From contig NZ_JABUHN010000008.1 in assembly GCF_013328815.1 (NCBI RefSeq), positions 1 through 64,000 on the forward strand: a DNA stretch of 64,000 bases, read 5' to 3'. This document shows, one piece after another, positions 25,456 to 33,854 of this stretch. This DNA is from Tabrizicola fusiformis (lineage in GTDB: Bacteria; Pseudomonadota; Alphaproteobacteria; Rhodobacterales; Rhodobacteraceae). The notes beneath the pieces are model-generated. The model ran no database searches, had not been told where the DNA came from, and saw only the letters and a program-made list of their open reading frames with translations. Position numbers and translations under genes: made by a program. Every line of letters begins with the position of its first letter. The stretch's first letter is position 1.

Positions 25456-26173
25456 TCTGTCCCTGACCGTCCGCGATCTGTCTTTGCGCAGCAATGCCGC
25501 CCCGCTCTCCACCCGGATCAGCGGCGGCGAGATCGTCGGCCTTGCGGGCCTCGACGGCCATGGCCAGGACGTGTTCCTGCGCAGCCTTGCCGGGCTTGAG
25601 CGCAACAGCGGCGCCGTTGACCTGCAAGGCAACCGCATCGCCACCTTCCGCGACGCCGAGCGGAATGCCGTGGTTTATGTGCCGCGCGACCGCCGCTCGA
25701 CCGGGATTTTTCCCGGCATATCGATCCTCGACAATTTCGCCATCGCCACCCCGGGCCGCGACCGCAGGGGCCCGCTGATCAGCGCCAAGGCCCGCCGCGC
25801 GCGGTATGAGACATGGAAAGAGCGGTTGCAGATCAAGGCGCCCAGCCCCGAAGCCCCCATTACCGCCCTGTCGGGTGGCAATCAGCAAAAGGTGCTGCTG
25901 GCCCGCGCGCTGGCCCGCGATCCCAAGGTGCTGCTGCTGAACGACCCGACCCGCGGCGTCGATGTGGCCACCCGGCTGGTGCTGTATGACCTGTTCCGCG
26001 ATCTGGCCGCCGAGGGCATGGCTCTGGTGATCCTGTCTTCGGAAATCGAAGAAATCCTTGTGCTGTGCAACCGCGTTCTGGTGTTCCGCGACCACGCCCT
26101 TGCCGCCGAGATGGCCGGCGAGGCGATGGGCACCGAAGCCGTTATCGCCGCCATGTTCGGGAGGGCGGCATGA
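25448..26173 (+). CDS. Ribose-type ABC ATPase, C-terminal half as a separate gene
   Basis: A 241-residue protein equal to the C-terminal ABC domain of RbsA. As is normal for that half, Walker A is degenerate and lacks the lysine (GLAGLDGHGQDVFL). The signature is perfect (LSGGNQQKVLLARAL). In Walker B the usual catalytic Glu is Asp: VLLLNDPTRGVDV. ATG 25448 overlaps the preceding stop; its Shine-Dalgarno region (GAGGCG) lies within that gene. Together with the preceding product it would form the ATPase of the importer, as a heterodimer of single-domain chains. Confidence 0.87.
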   Translation: MADLSLTVRDLSLRSNAAPLSTRISGGEIVGLAGLDGHGQDVFLRSLAGLERNSGAVDLQGNRIATFRDAERNAVVYVPRDRRSTGIFPGISILDNFAIATPGRDRRGPLISAKARRARYETWKERLQIKAPSPEAPITALSGGNQQKVLLARALARDPKVLLLNDPTRGVDVATRLVLYDLFRDLAAEGMALVILSSEIEEILVLCNRVLVFRDHALAAEMAGEAMGTEAVIAAMFGRAA

Positions 26174-27105
26174 CCCGCATCTTTGGCCGCTATGGCTTTG
26201 CCATCGGCATCCTTGTGGTGCTGCTGATCGCCAATCTGGTGATGAACCCCGCCCGCTTTGCCCCCGGCAACTGGCCGACGCTGCTGGGGCTGGCCGCGCC
26301 GCTGATCGGGGCCGCGCTGGCCTCGACCCCGGTCATTCTGGCCGGGCGCGGCGGCATCGACATCTCGGTCGGCCCGGTGATGGGGCTGGTCAGTGCCGTG
26401 GTGATCAAGGTGCTTTACCTTGATGCAGGGCTGGCCTCGCCCTTCATCCTGTGGCCTGCGGCGCTGCTGATCGGGGCCGCCATCGGCGCCTTCAACGGCG
26501 CCATGGCAACCGTGGTGCGGGTGCAGCCGATCGTAGCCACGCTGGGCACCTATCTGATCCTTGGCGGGCTGACGCTGACCATCCTGCCGGCGCCCATCGG
26601 CCCCGCCCCCGACTGGCTGAAGGCGATGGCGGGCGCGTGGAGCTTTCTGCCCCTTGGCCTGATTGCCGCCCTCTGGTGGGCTTTGTGCCGCACACCTTTC
26701 CATGATCAGCTCATGGCCGTCGGCAGCGATGACCGCGCCGCCTATACCGCAGGTGTTCCGGTCAGCCTGACCCGGTTTCTGGCCTATGTGCTGACAGGTT
26801 TGCTGGCGGGGGCTGCGGGGATGATGCTGACGGCGCTGATCGGCTCGGCCGACCCGAAGGTGGGCGCCAATTACACCCTGATCGCCATTGCCGCGGTGGC
26901 TTTGGGCGGCGTCAGTCTGGCGGGCGGGCGCGGTGGCCTCTTGGGGGCGGCCATAGGCGCGGTGGACATCTTCCTGCTGCAAAGCCTGCTGACTGCCTTC
27001 AACGTCTCGACCTATGTGTTGCAGGTCGCCTATGGCACGATCCTTGTCGTTGCCGTTGTGCTGATTGCCCTGCAGGACCGCAGCACCAAACGGAGCCACG
27101 CATGA
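26170..27105 (+). CDS. Ribose-type ABC transporter permease 1
   Basis: A 311-residue CUT2-family permease (RbsC type, PF02653) with about eight to ten membrane helices. The conserved GRGGIDISVGPVMGL near residue 58 and ALGGVSLAGGRGGLLGA near residue 246 are the family's repeated glycine-rich motifs. ATG 26170 overlaps the ATPase stop (ATGA). The operon encodes two different permeases, so the channel is likely a heterodimer. Confidence 0.92.
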   Translation: MTRIFGRYGFAIGILVVLLIANLVMNPARFAPGNWPTLLGLAAPLIGAALASTPVILAGRGGIDISVGPVMGLVSAVVIKVLYLDAGLASPFILWPAALLIGAAIGAFNGAMATVVRVQPIVATLGTYLILGGLTLTILPAPIGPAPDWLKAMAGAWSFLPLGLIAALWWALCRTPFHDQLMAVGSDDRAAYTAGVPVSLTRFLAYVLTGLLAGAAGMMLTALIGSADPKVGANYTLIAIAAVALGGVSLAGGRGGLLGAAIGAVDIFLLQSLLTAFNVSTYVLQVAYGTILVVAVVLIALQDRSTKRSHA

Positions 27106-28064
27106 CCCTGCCTCTCGACAGTATCAAGGCCCGCGTGCTGGGGGCATTCGCCGTGGCACTGGTGCTGCATGGCATCGGAACCGCGCTGATCCCCGGCTAT
27201 TCCGCGCCCTTTGCCATCCGTGCCATGCTTGTGATCGCAAGCTTGCTCGCCGTGGCCTCGATCGGGCAGACGCTGGTAGTGATCCTTGGCGGGATTGACC
27301 TGTCCATTCCCTTCGTGATCGGTTTCGCCAATGTCGTTGCGGCCCAGCTTTACGGTCAGGGCTGGCATTTCGGGCTGGTCTGCGCGGTGGTCTTTGGCCT
27401 TGCCGCGCTGATCGGCGCCTTCAACGGCGCGCTGTCGCGCGGGCTGAACCTGCATCCGCTGATCGTCACCCTTGGCGTGGGCATGGTCGTGCAGGGCCTT
27501 GTTCTGATCTGGACCAAGGGCTTTCCGTCCGGCTCTGCCCCGAAAGCCGTGTCAGGTTTCGTTTCGATCGGCGGCTCGTTCGGGCCGCTGCCGGTGCCCG
27601 CGCTGATCCCGACGCTGCTTGTCCTGACGGTGCTGATCGTGCTGGTGCTTGAACGCACGCCCTATGGCCGCCGGCTTTATGCCCTTGGCTCGAACCCCGG
27701 GGCGGCGCCCTATGCGCTGATCAACCCGCTGCGCATCTGGACCGTCACCTTTGCGGCTTCCGCAGTGTTTGCCGCCATGGCCGGGGTGCTGCTGCTGGGC
27801 TTTACCGGATCGGCCTATGGCGATGTCGGCCAGCCCTATCTGTTCCAGACCATCGCCGCCGTTGTCGTCGGCGGCACCGCCCTTGTCGGCGGGCGGGGAA
27901 GCTTTATCGGCACCATCGCGGGCGTGCTGGTGCTGACCGAGATCAACACGCTGCTGATCGGGCTGAACTTCTCGCCTGCGTCGGTTCAGGCGGCTTTCGG
28001 CGCGATCATTCTGCTGCTCGTCTCGATCTATGGCCGCGAGCGGCATTTCCGCACCACGGTCTGA
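27102..28064 (+). CDS. Ribose-type ABC transporter permease 2
   Basis: A 320-residue CUT2 permease, partner of the preceding one. It carries ILGGIDLSIPFVIGFANV near residue 65 and VVGGTALVGGRGSFIGTIAG near residue 250. The start overlaps the permease 1 stop as ATGA. It is the last gene of the operon 21137-28064 and is followed by a stem-loop before the convergent gene at 28110. Confidence 0.92.
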   Translation: MTLPLDSIKARVLGAFAVALVLHGIGTALIPGYSAPFAIRAMLVIASLLAVASIGQTLVVILGGIDLSIPFVIGFANVVAAQLYGQGWHFGLVCAVVFGLAALIGAFNGALSRGLNLHPLIVTLGVGMVVQGLVLIWTKGFPSGSAPKAVSGFVSIGGSFGPLPVPALIPTLLVLTVLIVLVLERTPYGRRLYALGSNPGAAPYALINPLRIWTVTFAASAVFAAMAGVLLLGFTGSAYGDVGQPYLFQTIAAVVVGGTALVGGRGSFIGTIAGVLVLTEINTLLIGLNFSPASVQAAFGAIILLLVSIYGRERHFRTTV

Positions 28065-28076
28065 TCCATCCGGGGC

Positions 28077-28099
28077 GCGGCGGGCCGAAAACCCGCCGC
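28077..28099. terminator. Stem-loop between convergent genes
   Basis: GCGGCGGG, 7-base loop, CCCGCCGC between the permease stop (28064) and the stop of the convergent gene (28110). No T-run on either side, so termination is uncertain. Confidence 0.4.
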
Positions 28100-28109
28100 A
28101 GCCCAGCCC

Positions 28110-28712
28110 CTAGCGCGTCGCGCAACCGCTTTCGGCAATCGGGCCATGCGAGACGGCATAGCCTTTGCGCGGATTGATGATGACATCGTAAAAGCCGGTC
28201 AGCCGATACATACAATCATTGGCCGTCGCCGCGCCGACATCGCTGCCATCGACGTAGACATCCAGCCAGGGAAGACCGTTCTTGCCCCGGGCGCAGCCGG
28301 TCAGATGCGGTTGCGGGCCATCGCCGCAGATATCCTCGACAATCGCATAGCGTTGCAGATGCGGCAGGTAAAAGCGGGTGCCCGCCGGAAAATCAAGCCG
28401 CGCCCGCCCCCCGACAAGGCGATACCCCACCGCGATGGTCACCGGATCGTGATAGGTGCCCGTGCCGCCCGCCCTGCTGTGAATGACCGGCCGGGCAATG
28501 GCGGCCGAGCCGGGCGGCGTATTGTCCCAGTAGCTGTAGCCGGTGGTATAGGCGGTGAAATACTGCTCGCCCGCCGAAACCGTCACAAGCCCCTCGGGTG
28601 TCGCCGGGCGCATTTCCGGGCTGCCGGGGAATTGCAGCGGATTTGCCGCAGCCGCACCAGCCAATTGGGCAATCATGCAAGTGAGTGCCCCGAATTTTGC
28701 CAGAATCTTCAT
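28110..28712 (-). CDS. Secreted protein, possible double-psi beta-barrel (3D/RlpA-like) fold
   Basis: A 200-residue protein with a signal peptide (MKILAKFGALTCMIAQLAGA, cleavage near AAAANP). The mature part has YTTGYSYWDNTPPGSA, HSRAGGTGTYHDPVTIAVG, FPAGTRFYLPHLQRYAIVED and WLDVYVDGSD, with cysteines near CGDG, TGCARG, NDCMYR and SGCATR that could pair. The pattern of a T-x-G-T-Y core followed by spaced aspartates recalls 3D-domain or expansin-like barrels, and I recall similar sequences in fungi; neither is certain. ATG 28712 follows GGAG. It stands alone, downstream of an AT-rich spacer, and its function is unknown. Confidence 0.65.
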   Translation of the reverse strand: MKILAKFGALTCMIAQLAGAAAANPLQFPGSPEMRPATPEGLVTVSAGEQYFTAYTTGYSYWDNTPPGSAAIARPVIHSRAGGTGTYHDPVTIAVGYRLVGGRARLDFPAGTRFYLPHLQRYAIVEDICGDGPQPHLTGCARGKNGLPWLDVYVDGSDVGAATANDCMYRLTGFYDVIINPRKGYAVSHGPIAESGCATR

Positions 28713-28919
28713 GGTTTCGCGCTCCTCTTGATTTGAACTTCATGAGGAGAATTTGGCGGAAACTGATGAATCCCGGGTTATGTTCCAAAATTGGAAACAT
28801 TGCAGTTTAATTCAAATACAGAGGACCGCCCGGGAATTAATTAAATTCCATGCGCGTTTAAATAAACGCCATCCCGTTATTGCTCTGATCTTATTAAAAT
28901 GCGTCGCAGGAAAACCCGG
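28713..28919. other. AT-rich intergenic spacer with three inverted repeats
   Basis: No gene is seen in these 207 bp. They are markedly richer in A+T than the surroundings. Three short dyads are stacked here: TTCCAA-AA-TTGGAA (28783-28796), GGAATT-5-AATTCC (28833-28849) and GCGTTTA-AA-TAAACGC (28854-28869). The first is about 70 bp before the start of the secreted-protein gene and could be an operator. The others may be operators or part of the opgC 3' end. No T-run typical of a terminator was found. Confidence 0.5.
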
Positions 28920-30074
28920 TTAATGCCCGGCATGTGACGTAACAAGCGGCCTGCCGCGGCGTTTCCTGCGGTCGTTCAAGAGCGCCACCAGCAGCATGAT
29001 GTTCATGCCGACCCCGATCAGCAGAATGTCCACCGGGGGCGTGGTCAGGTAGGATATTCTTATGATTTGAATAAGATACCCCAGAATACTGCCCGCCGCA
29101 AAGGCGGGCAGCGCGTTGCGGCCCAGCACCACGATGGCCGCGACATGGCGGCTTTGCGCAATCTTGTGCAGCAGGGGCCAGGCGGCAAGCGCATAGGCAA
29201 GCACGAAGATATGCAGCACCCGCAAGGGCGCAAGATAGGTCTTGTCGAAGGAAATCATGACCTGCGGTGCGCCAAAACGCTCTTGCCATTGCGCAAGGAT
29301 TTCATATCCGCGGTCGGCAATCGACGGAACCTGCATCCACGCCGCCGAAGCCACAAGGCAGATCACCGCTGCAACGGCAATCCAGGCCCGGATCGGCAGC
29401 CATTGCTGATTGCGGCTTTTCGCAAGCCCGATCAACAGGCCGACAACAAACAGAAACTGCCATGACAGCGGATTGAAGAACCATTCGTGATCGGTGGGCC
29501 AGGTCCGAAGATTGACCGCATACCAGCCGACATAGGCCCAAAGCAGGCCCGATCCCACAAGCAGCAGCAAAGGCCAGCGCCACCCGACGGCGATCAGCCC
29601 CGGCGCCGCCAGCAAAAGCAGGATGTAAAGCGGCAGGATATCCGCGCAGTTGAACTGATGCGTCAGGATCAGCAGTGGCGCCAGCAGCCCGGCTGGATCG
29701 TCCAGCACGGGCGCCACATTCCGCTCGGCCGCCATCTCGGCGACGCCGGGCCAGTTCAGCGTGGCCGCGATCATCAGATAGATACACAGGACGACCAGCG
29801 CTTGCACCCACCACAGCGTGAAGGCGCGCGACCATGGGCCAAAGATCGAGCCATCCTCGGACCTCTTGCGGCGCAGCGGGCTGTAGGCCAGCCCGGCAGA
29901 AATCCCCGAGAGCAGCACAAAAGCCTCGGCCGCATCCGAAAAGCCGAAATTGCGCGAGGTATAGGCGCCCAGAACCGTGTCGGGGATGTGGTTTATGAAT
30001 ATCATGATCAACGCCAGACCGCGCAGAAAGTCGATCCGATAATCTCGGGTGCGCGAGGGATCGGGCATCGACAT
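28920..30074 (-). CDS. OpgC-type membrane acyltransferase
   Basis: A 384-residue integral membrane protein with about ten helices, of the OpgC family (PF10129), which modifies osmoregulated periplasmic glucans with succinyl or other groups. The N-terminal RDYRIDFLRGLALIMIFINH with its Arg-Asp and His, then FGFSDAAEAFVLLSGISAGL, is diagnostic. The frame is open up to 30155; I chose ATG 30074, 12 bases after an AGGAG, with ATG 30068 as alternative. No opgG/opgH backbone genes are in the window; instead it faces the glycosyltransferase fusion and DUF3131 gene, so its acceptor may be that polymer. Family is sure, acceptor is not. Confidence 0.87.
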   Translation of the reverse strand: MSMPDPSRTRDYRIDFLRGLALIMIFINHIPDTVLGAYTSRNFGFSDAAEAFVLLSGISAGLAYSPLRRKRSEDGSIFGPWSRAFTLWWVQALVVLCIYLMIAATLNWPGVAEMAAERNVAPVLDDPAGLLAPLLILTHQFNCADILPLYILLLLAAPGLIAVGWRWPLLLLVGSGLLWAYVGWYAVNLRTWPTDHEWFFNPLSWQFLFVVGLLIGLAKSRNQQWLPIRAWIAVAAVICLVASAAWMQVPSIADRGYEILAQWQERFGAPQVMISFDKTYLAPLRVLHIFVLAYALAAWPLLHKIAQSRHVAAIVVLGRNALPAFAAGSILGYLIQIIRISYLTTPPVDILLIGVGMNIMLLVALLNDRRKRRGRPLVTSHAGH

Positions 30075-30398
30075 CTTCTGGGCCAACTCCTGTCCGCTGC
30101 GGATTGTGCGGATGCTGCGTGATCGACCCGCATTGGATGACCGGAGTTTTGCCAAGCCGCAAGAGCCGCCGTGAGATCGGCGCGCGGCTGCGACGGGAAT
30201 CTATGCAGGCCCCGCAGCGGGATTGTCGCCGGTCTCTGCAAGACCGCCGGCGCAGCGCCATAATTCCGACAAATCATTGAACAATACCGGCTACAGGCGG
30301 GGCATTTTTGACTCTGCCACCGGAATGGCGTTAGCTGATCCCGGGTGATCGTCTGAACGTCTTACCAGTTCTTCCTCCTGTTGTCGGAAACGGCCCTG
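30075..30398. other. Intergenic region between opgC-type gene and synthase fusion
   Basis: About 320 bp between divergent genes. It should hold both promoters. Apart from a possible sigma-70 element at 30308-30336 I see no gene, RNA or strong repeat in it. Confidence 0.5.
30308..30336 (+). promoter_or_regulatory. Possible promoter of the polysaccharide synthase operon
   Basis: TTGACT (30308-30313), a 17-bp spacer, then TTAGCT (30331-30336). The -35 is good, the -10 weak. It lies about 60 bp before the start of the synthase gene. Confidence 0.3.
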
Positions 30399-33300
30399 AT
30401 GCGCGCGCCAATTGGCAAGTTGATATCCGCCCCGGTCGCCGGGAAACCGGTGTTCGAAGACCTGAGCGGTCTTCGCGTCCGGCGCGTCAAGCGCTGGGGC
30501 AAGCTGGCCTTTGTCGCCTTGCTGGTCTGGGGCATCGCCATCACGATTGCCATCGTCAACCCGGCCAAGCTGGCAGGCCGCGACGCGGCGCGGCAGGCCG
30601 GCACCGAAAGCCCGGCGGTCGTGGCGCCACAGTCCCCCGGCGCAACGGATGCCAGCCTGCTGATTGACGTCAAGGCACAGACCGGCGCCGGACCGCTGCA
30701 AGATCCGAACCTGAGGGCGCCTGCGGGGCGGCCCGTCTGTTCGGCCGAAACCCTGCCCGCCGGGGCGGCGGTTGCGGCCTCGGACCAGATGTTCCCCTCG
30801 CGCATCTATGCCCTTTTGTCGAACGAGCCGGAAAACGCCTTTCTGCCGCTCTTGCGCAACTGCGGCCGCGTCGATGTGATCCTGCCGGAATGGTTCGAGA
30901 TCAACGCCCCCTCGCTGGCCCTGACCCGCACCGATCTTGACGCCGAAATGCTTGAGGCACTCCGGTCGATCCGCATGGCGCGGGGCGACGCGACCAAGCT
31001 CTGGCCGGTGTTCGGCTTTGGCCGCAGCCTGACCGCCAAGGGCTTTCTCGACGGTCTGACGGACAAGGGCCAAAGCGCCGGACTGGCCAAGGGAATCGTG
31101 CGCGCCGCAGTTGGGATGAAGGCCGAGGCGGCCTGCCTGCGGCTGCGCGACCTCAAGCCCGCCGATGCCGACGCGCTGATGCCATTCCTGACCGATCTTG
31201 CCGCGCAGGCGAAGGGCGAGGGGCTCAAGCTGTGTCTTGTCGCCTCGCTCTTCGATCAGCTTTGGGCAAGCCCCGCACTGCTGGCGCATTTCGACAAGGT
31301 GATCGTGGCCGCCTATCAGGAGCCGTGGATCGGCGCGCAGCCGCAACCACTGGCGCCGCTGGACTGGTTCCGGGCCCAGGTGAAGGTGATCAAGAACCGG
31401 GTTCCGGCCGACAAGCTGGTGATTTCGGTCGGCGGCCATGCGGTGGACTGGGTGTCGGGGCAGGCCGTTCCCGAACGCATCAGCATCGCCCAAGCCATGT
31501 TCCGCATCTCCGAAGCCAGTGCGCGGATTGATTTTTCACCGACGGCCCGCAACAGCTATGCCTCGTTCTTCGACCGGGCCGGCAAGCGGCATCAGATCTG
31601 GATGCTGGATGCCGCCAGCGTTCACAACAATCTGCGGGTCATGCGCGAGCTTGGCCTGTCGGAACTGGCCATAACCAGCCTTGGCGAAGAGGAACCCGCC
31701 TATTGGGACGTGCTGGAGGGTCAGTTGTCGTCGGGCAGGCAATCCTCCTTCGCGGCACCGGAGTTTCCCGACAATGTGGTCTACAGCGGCGAGGGCGCGT
31801 TCTACCGGCTGCACAGCCCCAGCCGCGCCGGGCTGCGGCTCTGGCGGATGGACCCGGACGACGATTACGTCGACGATGTCCGCTTTGACGTGGTTCCCCG
31901 CCCGGCGCAGATGGAGCGCTATGGCACCCGCCTGCCGCGGCAGATCGCCCTGACCTTCGATGACGGCCCCGATGCCGTGGCAACCGCCCGGATTCTGGAT
32001 GTCCTCAAGGCCCAAAAGGCGCCGGCGACGTTCTTTGTGGTCGGCAAGATGGCGCTGTCGGCGCCCGATCTGCTCAAACGCGCCCTTGCCGAAGGCCACA
32101 TGATCGGCTCGCACAGTTTCAGCCATCCGCATCTTGAAGACCTCAGCCCCTTCATGCTGCGCGCCGAACTCAGCGCCAACCGCAGCCTGATCGAAGGCGT
32201 GATCGGGCGCACGCCGATGATCTTCCGCCCGCCCTATATCCGCGGCCCGGGACCGATCAGCGAGGTGGAGGCGATGGCCTTTACCGTCCCCGCCGAAGAG
32301 GGGTATTTCGTTGCGGGCAGCGATATCGTTCCCACCGACTGGGCCGGAACGAGCGCCGACGGGATCGTCCGGCAGGTCTTCGCCGAACTGGAAAAGACCG
32401 GCGGCAATGTGATCGTTCTGCACGATGGCCGCAGCGCCGGAATGCACACCGCCGAGGCGCTGGAGCTGCTGATCCCGGCGCTGCGCGCCCGCGGCTATGA
32501 GATTGTCGGCCTGCCCACCTTGCTGGGCATCACGACCGAGGCCGCCCTGCCGGTGGTCGGCACCGCCGAATCCTTCTTCAAGAGCGTGTCGGTGCAGACG
32601 ATCAGCCTGTGGATTGCCCTTCTGACCGGCATCTTCTGGATCTGCATCTTTGCCAGCGTGCTGCGTTCGGCGCTCTATCTGTTCCTGTCGTTCCGGCGCG
32701 ATCCGGTCTATCCGCGGAACTTTGCCGCGCAACCCTCGGTCACGGTGATCGTTCCGGCCTATAATGAAGAAAAGGTCATCGTGGCCACCGTGCAATCGGT
32801 GCTGGCCAGCGATTATGAACGGCTGTCCTGCATCGTGGTGGATGACGGATCGACCGACGCCACCCTTGCGGTTCTGGCCAAAGCCTTTGGCAAGCATCCG
32901 CGCGTCAAGGTGGTGTCGCAACCCAATCAGGGCAAATGGCAGGCGCTCAACAATGCCTTCCGGCAGGTGGAGACCGAGATTGCGATTTGCGTCGATGCTG
33001 ACACCCGGATTGCCCCCGATGCCATCGGCGAAATCGTGCGGCCCTTTGCCGACAGTAAGGTTGCTGCCGTGGCCGGAACGGTTGTGGTGGCCAATGCCGC
33101 GGGTCTGCTGACCCGGTTCCAGTCGATCGAATATATCACCGCCCAACAGATCGGCCGCCGCGCCCATGAACATCTGAACGGCATCATGGTGGTGCCCGGG
33201 GCGCTTGGCGCATGGCGGGTGGAGGCGGTGCGCGATGTCGGACTTTACTCCAACGAAACCCTGACCGAAGACGCCGACCTGACCATCTGGCTGCGGCGCG

Positions 33301-33854
33301 GCGGCTACCGGATTTCCTATGCCGAGAACGCCCGTGCCTATACCGAAGCGCCGACCGATGTGCGGTCGCTGTTGAAACAGCGGCTGCGCTGGTCCTTCGG
33401 CAATCTGCAAACCCTGTGGAAGCATCGGGGCGCCTTCCTCGAATTCGGTCCGCGCCGGATGATGTCGATGCTCGACATGGTGTTCTTCGGTTATATGCTG
33501 CCGCTGATGTCGCCCATTCTGGACATCCTGTTCCTTGTCTTCCTGGCCGGTCTGGTGTCCGACTGGCACAGCGGGCGGATCGCCGATGGGGTGGAGGTGT
33601 CGCATGTCGCCGTGTTCGGCGTGGCCTTCGTGCAGGTGATGGACCTTGCTGTTGCCTGGATCGCGCATCGCCGCGAAAGGATGCCCGTCTGGCGGCTGAT
33701 CTATCTGATCCCGTTGATGAACCTGTTCTACCGCCCGCTCTTGTATATCACGGTCTACCGCGCCCTCTGGTCCGCCCTCAGCGGCCGGCTGGCCCGCTGG
33801 AACAAGCTGCGCCGCCTTGGGCTTGAGCCGGGCAGGGAGCTGACGGTTCGATGA
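30399..33854 (+). CDS. GH18-like / NodB deacetylase / GT2 synthase fusion
   Basis: A 1151-residue inner-membrane protein. Order: cytoplasmic N terminus; one helix (LAFVALLVWGIAITIAIV, about residues 35-55); a GH18-like barrel (about 110-450) whose catalytic D-x-x-D-x-D-x-E strand is replaced by ACLRLRDLKPAD, so probably inactive or binding only; a NodB polysaccharide deacetylase domain (about 505-710) with LTFDDGPD, SHSFSHPH and FRPPY intact; a helix pair; a GT2 domain (about 765-1010) with IVPAYNEE, VVDDGSTD, CVDADTR, EDADL and QRLRW; then about four helices. Topology puts deacetylase outside and transferase inside. It resembles PgaC fused to a PgaB-like deacetylase. No Shine-Dalgarno decides between ATG 30399 and TTG 30381. 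Confidence 0.88.
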   Translation: MRAPIGKLISAPVAGKPVFEDLSGLRVRRVKRWGKLAFVALLVWGIAITIAIVNPAKLAGRDAARQAGTESPAVVAPQSPGATDASLLIDVKAQTGAGPLQDPNLRAPAGRPVCSAETLPAGAAVAASDQMFPSRIYALLSNEPENAFLPLLRNCGRVDVILPEWFEINAPSLALTRTDLDAEMLEALRSIRMARGDATKLWPVFGFGRSLTAKGFLDGLTDKGQSAGLAKGIVRAAVGMKAEAACLRLRDLKPADADALMPFLTDLAAQAKGEGLKLCLVASLFDQLWASPALLAHFDKVIVAAYQEPWIGAQPQPLAPLDWFRAQVKVIKNRVPADKLVISVGGHAVDWVSGQAVPERISIAQAMFRISEASARIDFSPTARNSYASFFDRAGKRHQIWMLDAASVHNNLRVMRELGLSELAITSLGEEEPAYWDVLEGQLSSGRQSSFAAPEFPDNVVYSGEGAFYRLHSPSRAGLRLWRMDPDDDYVDDVRFDVVPRPAQMERYGTRLPRQIALTFDDGPDAVATARILDVLKAQKAPATFFVVGKMALSAPDLLKRALAEGHMIGSHSFSHPHLEDLSPFMLRAELSANRSLIEGVIGRTPMIFRPPYIRGPGPISEVEAMAFTVPAEEGYFVAGSDIVPTDWAGTSADGIVRQVFAELEKTGGNVIVLHDGRSAGMHTAEALELLIPALRARGYEIVGLPTLLGITTEAALPVVGTAESFFKSVSVQTISLWIALLTGIFWICIFASVLRSALYLFLSFRRDPVYPRNFAAQPSVTVIVPAYNEEKVIVATVQSVLASDYERLSCIVVDDGSTDATLAVLAKAFGKHPRVKVVSQPNQGKWQALNNAFRQVETEIAICVDADTRIAPDAIGEIVRPFADSKVAAVAGTVVVANAAGLLTRFQSIEYITAQQIGRRAHEHLNGIMVVPGALGAWRVEAVRDVGLYSNETLTEDADLTIWLRRGGYRISYAENARAYTEAPTDVRSLLKQRLRWSFGNLQTLWKHRGAFLEFGPRRMMSMLDMVFFGYMLPLMSPILDILFLVFLAGLVSDWHSGRIADGVEVSHVAVFGVAFVQVMDLAVAWIAHRRERMPVWRLIYLIPLMNLFYRPLLYITVYRALWSALSGRLARWNKLRRLGLEPGRELTVR

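Noticed and set aside
24712-26173. Single frameshifted RbsA pseudogene
   Set aside because: Each half has its own start, intact frame and coherent domain, and the overlap geometry is the same as that of other coupled genes in the operon. A sequencing indel cannot be fully excluded.
28783-28869. CRISPR-like or REP array
   Set aside because: The three dyads differ in sequence and there is no regular spacer or repeat.
31536-33668. Minus-strand open frame of 710 codons
   Set aside because: Antisense to the deacetylase/GT2 fusion, whose motifs are certain.
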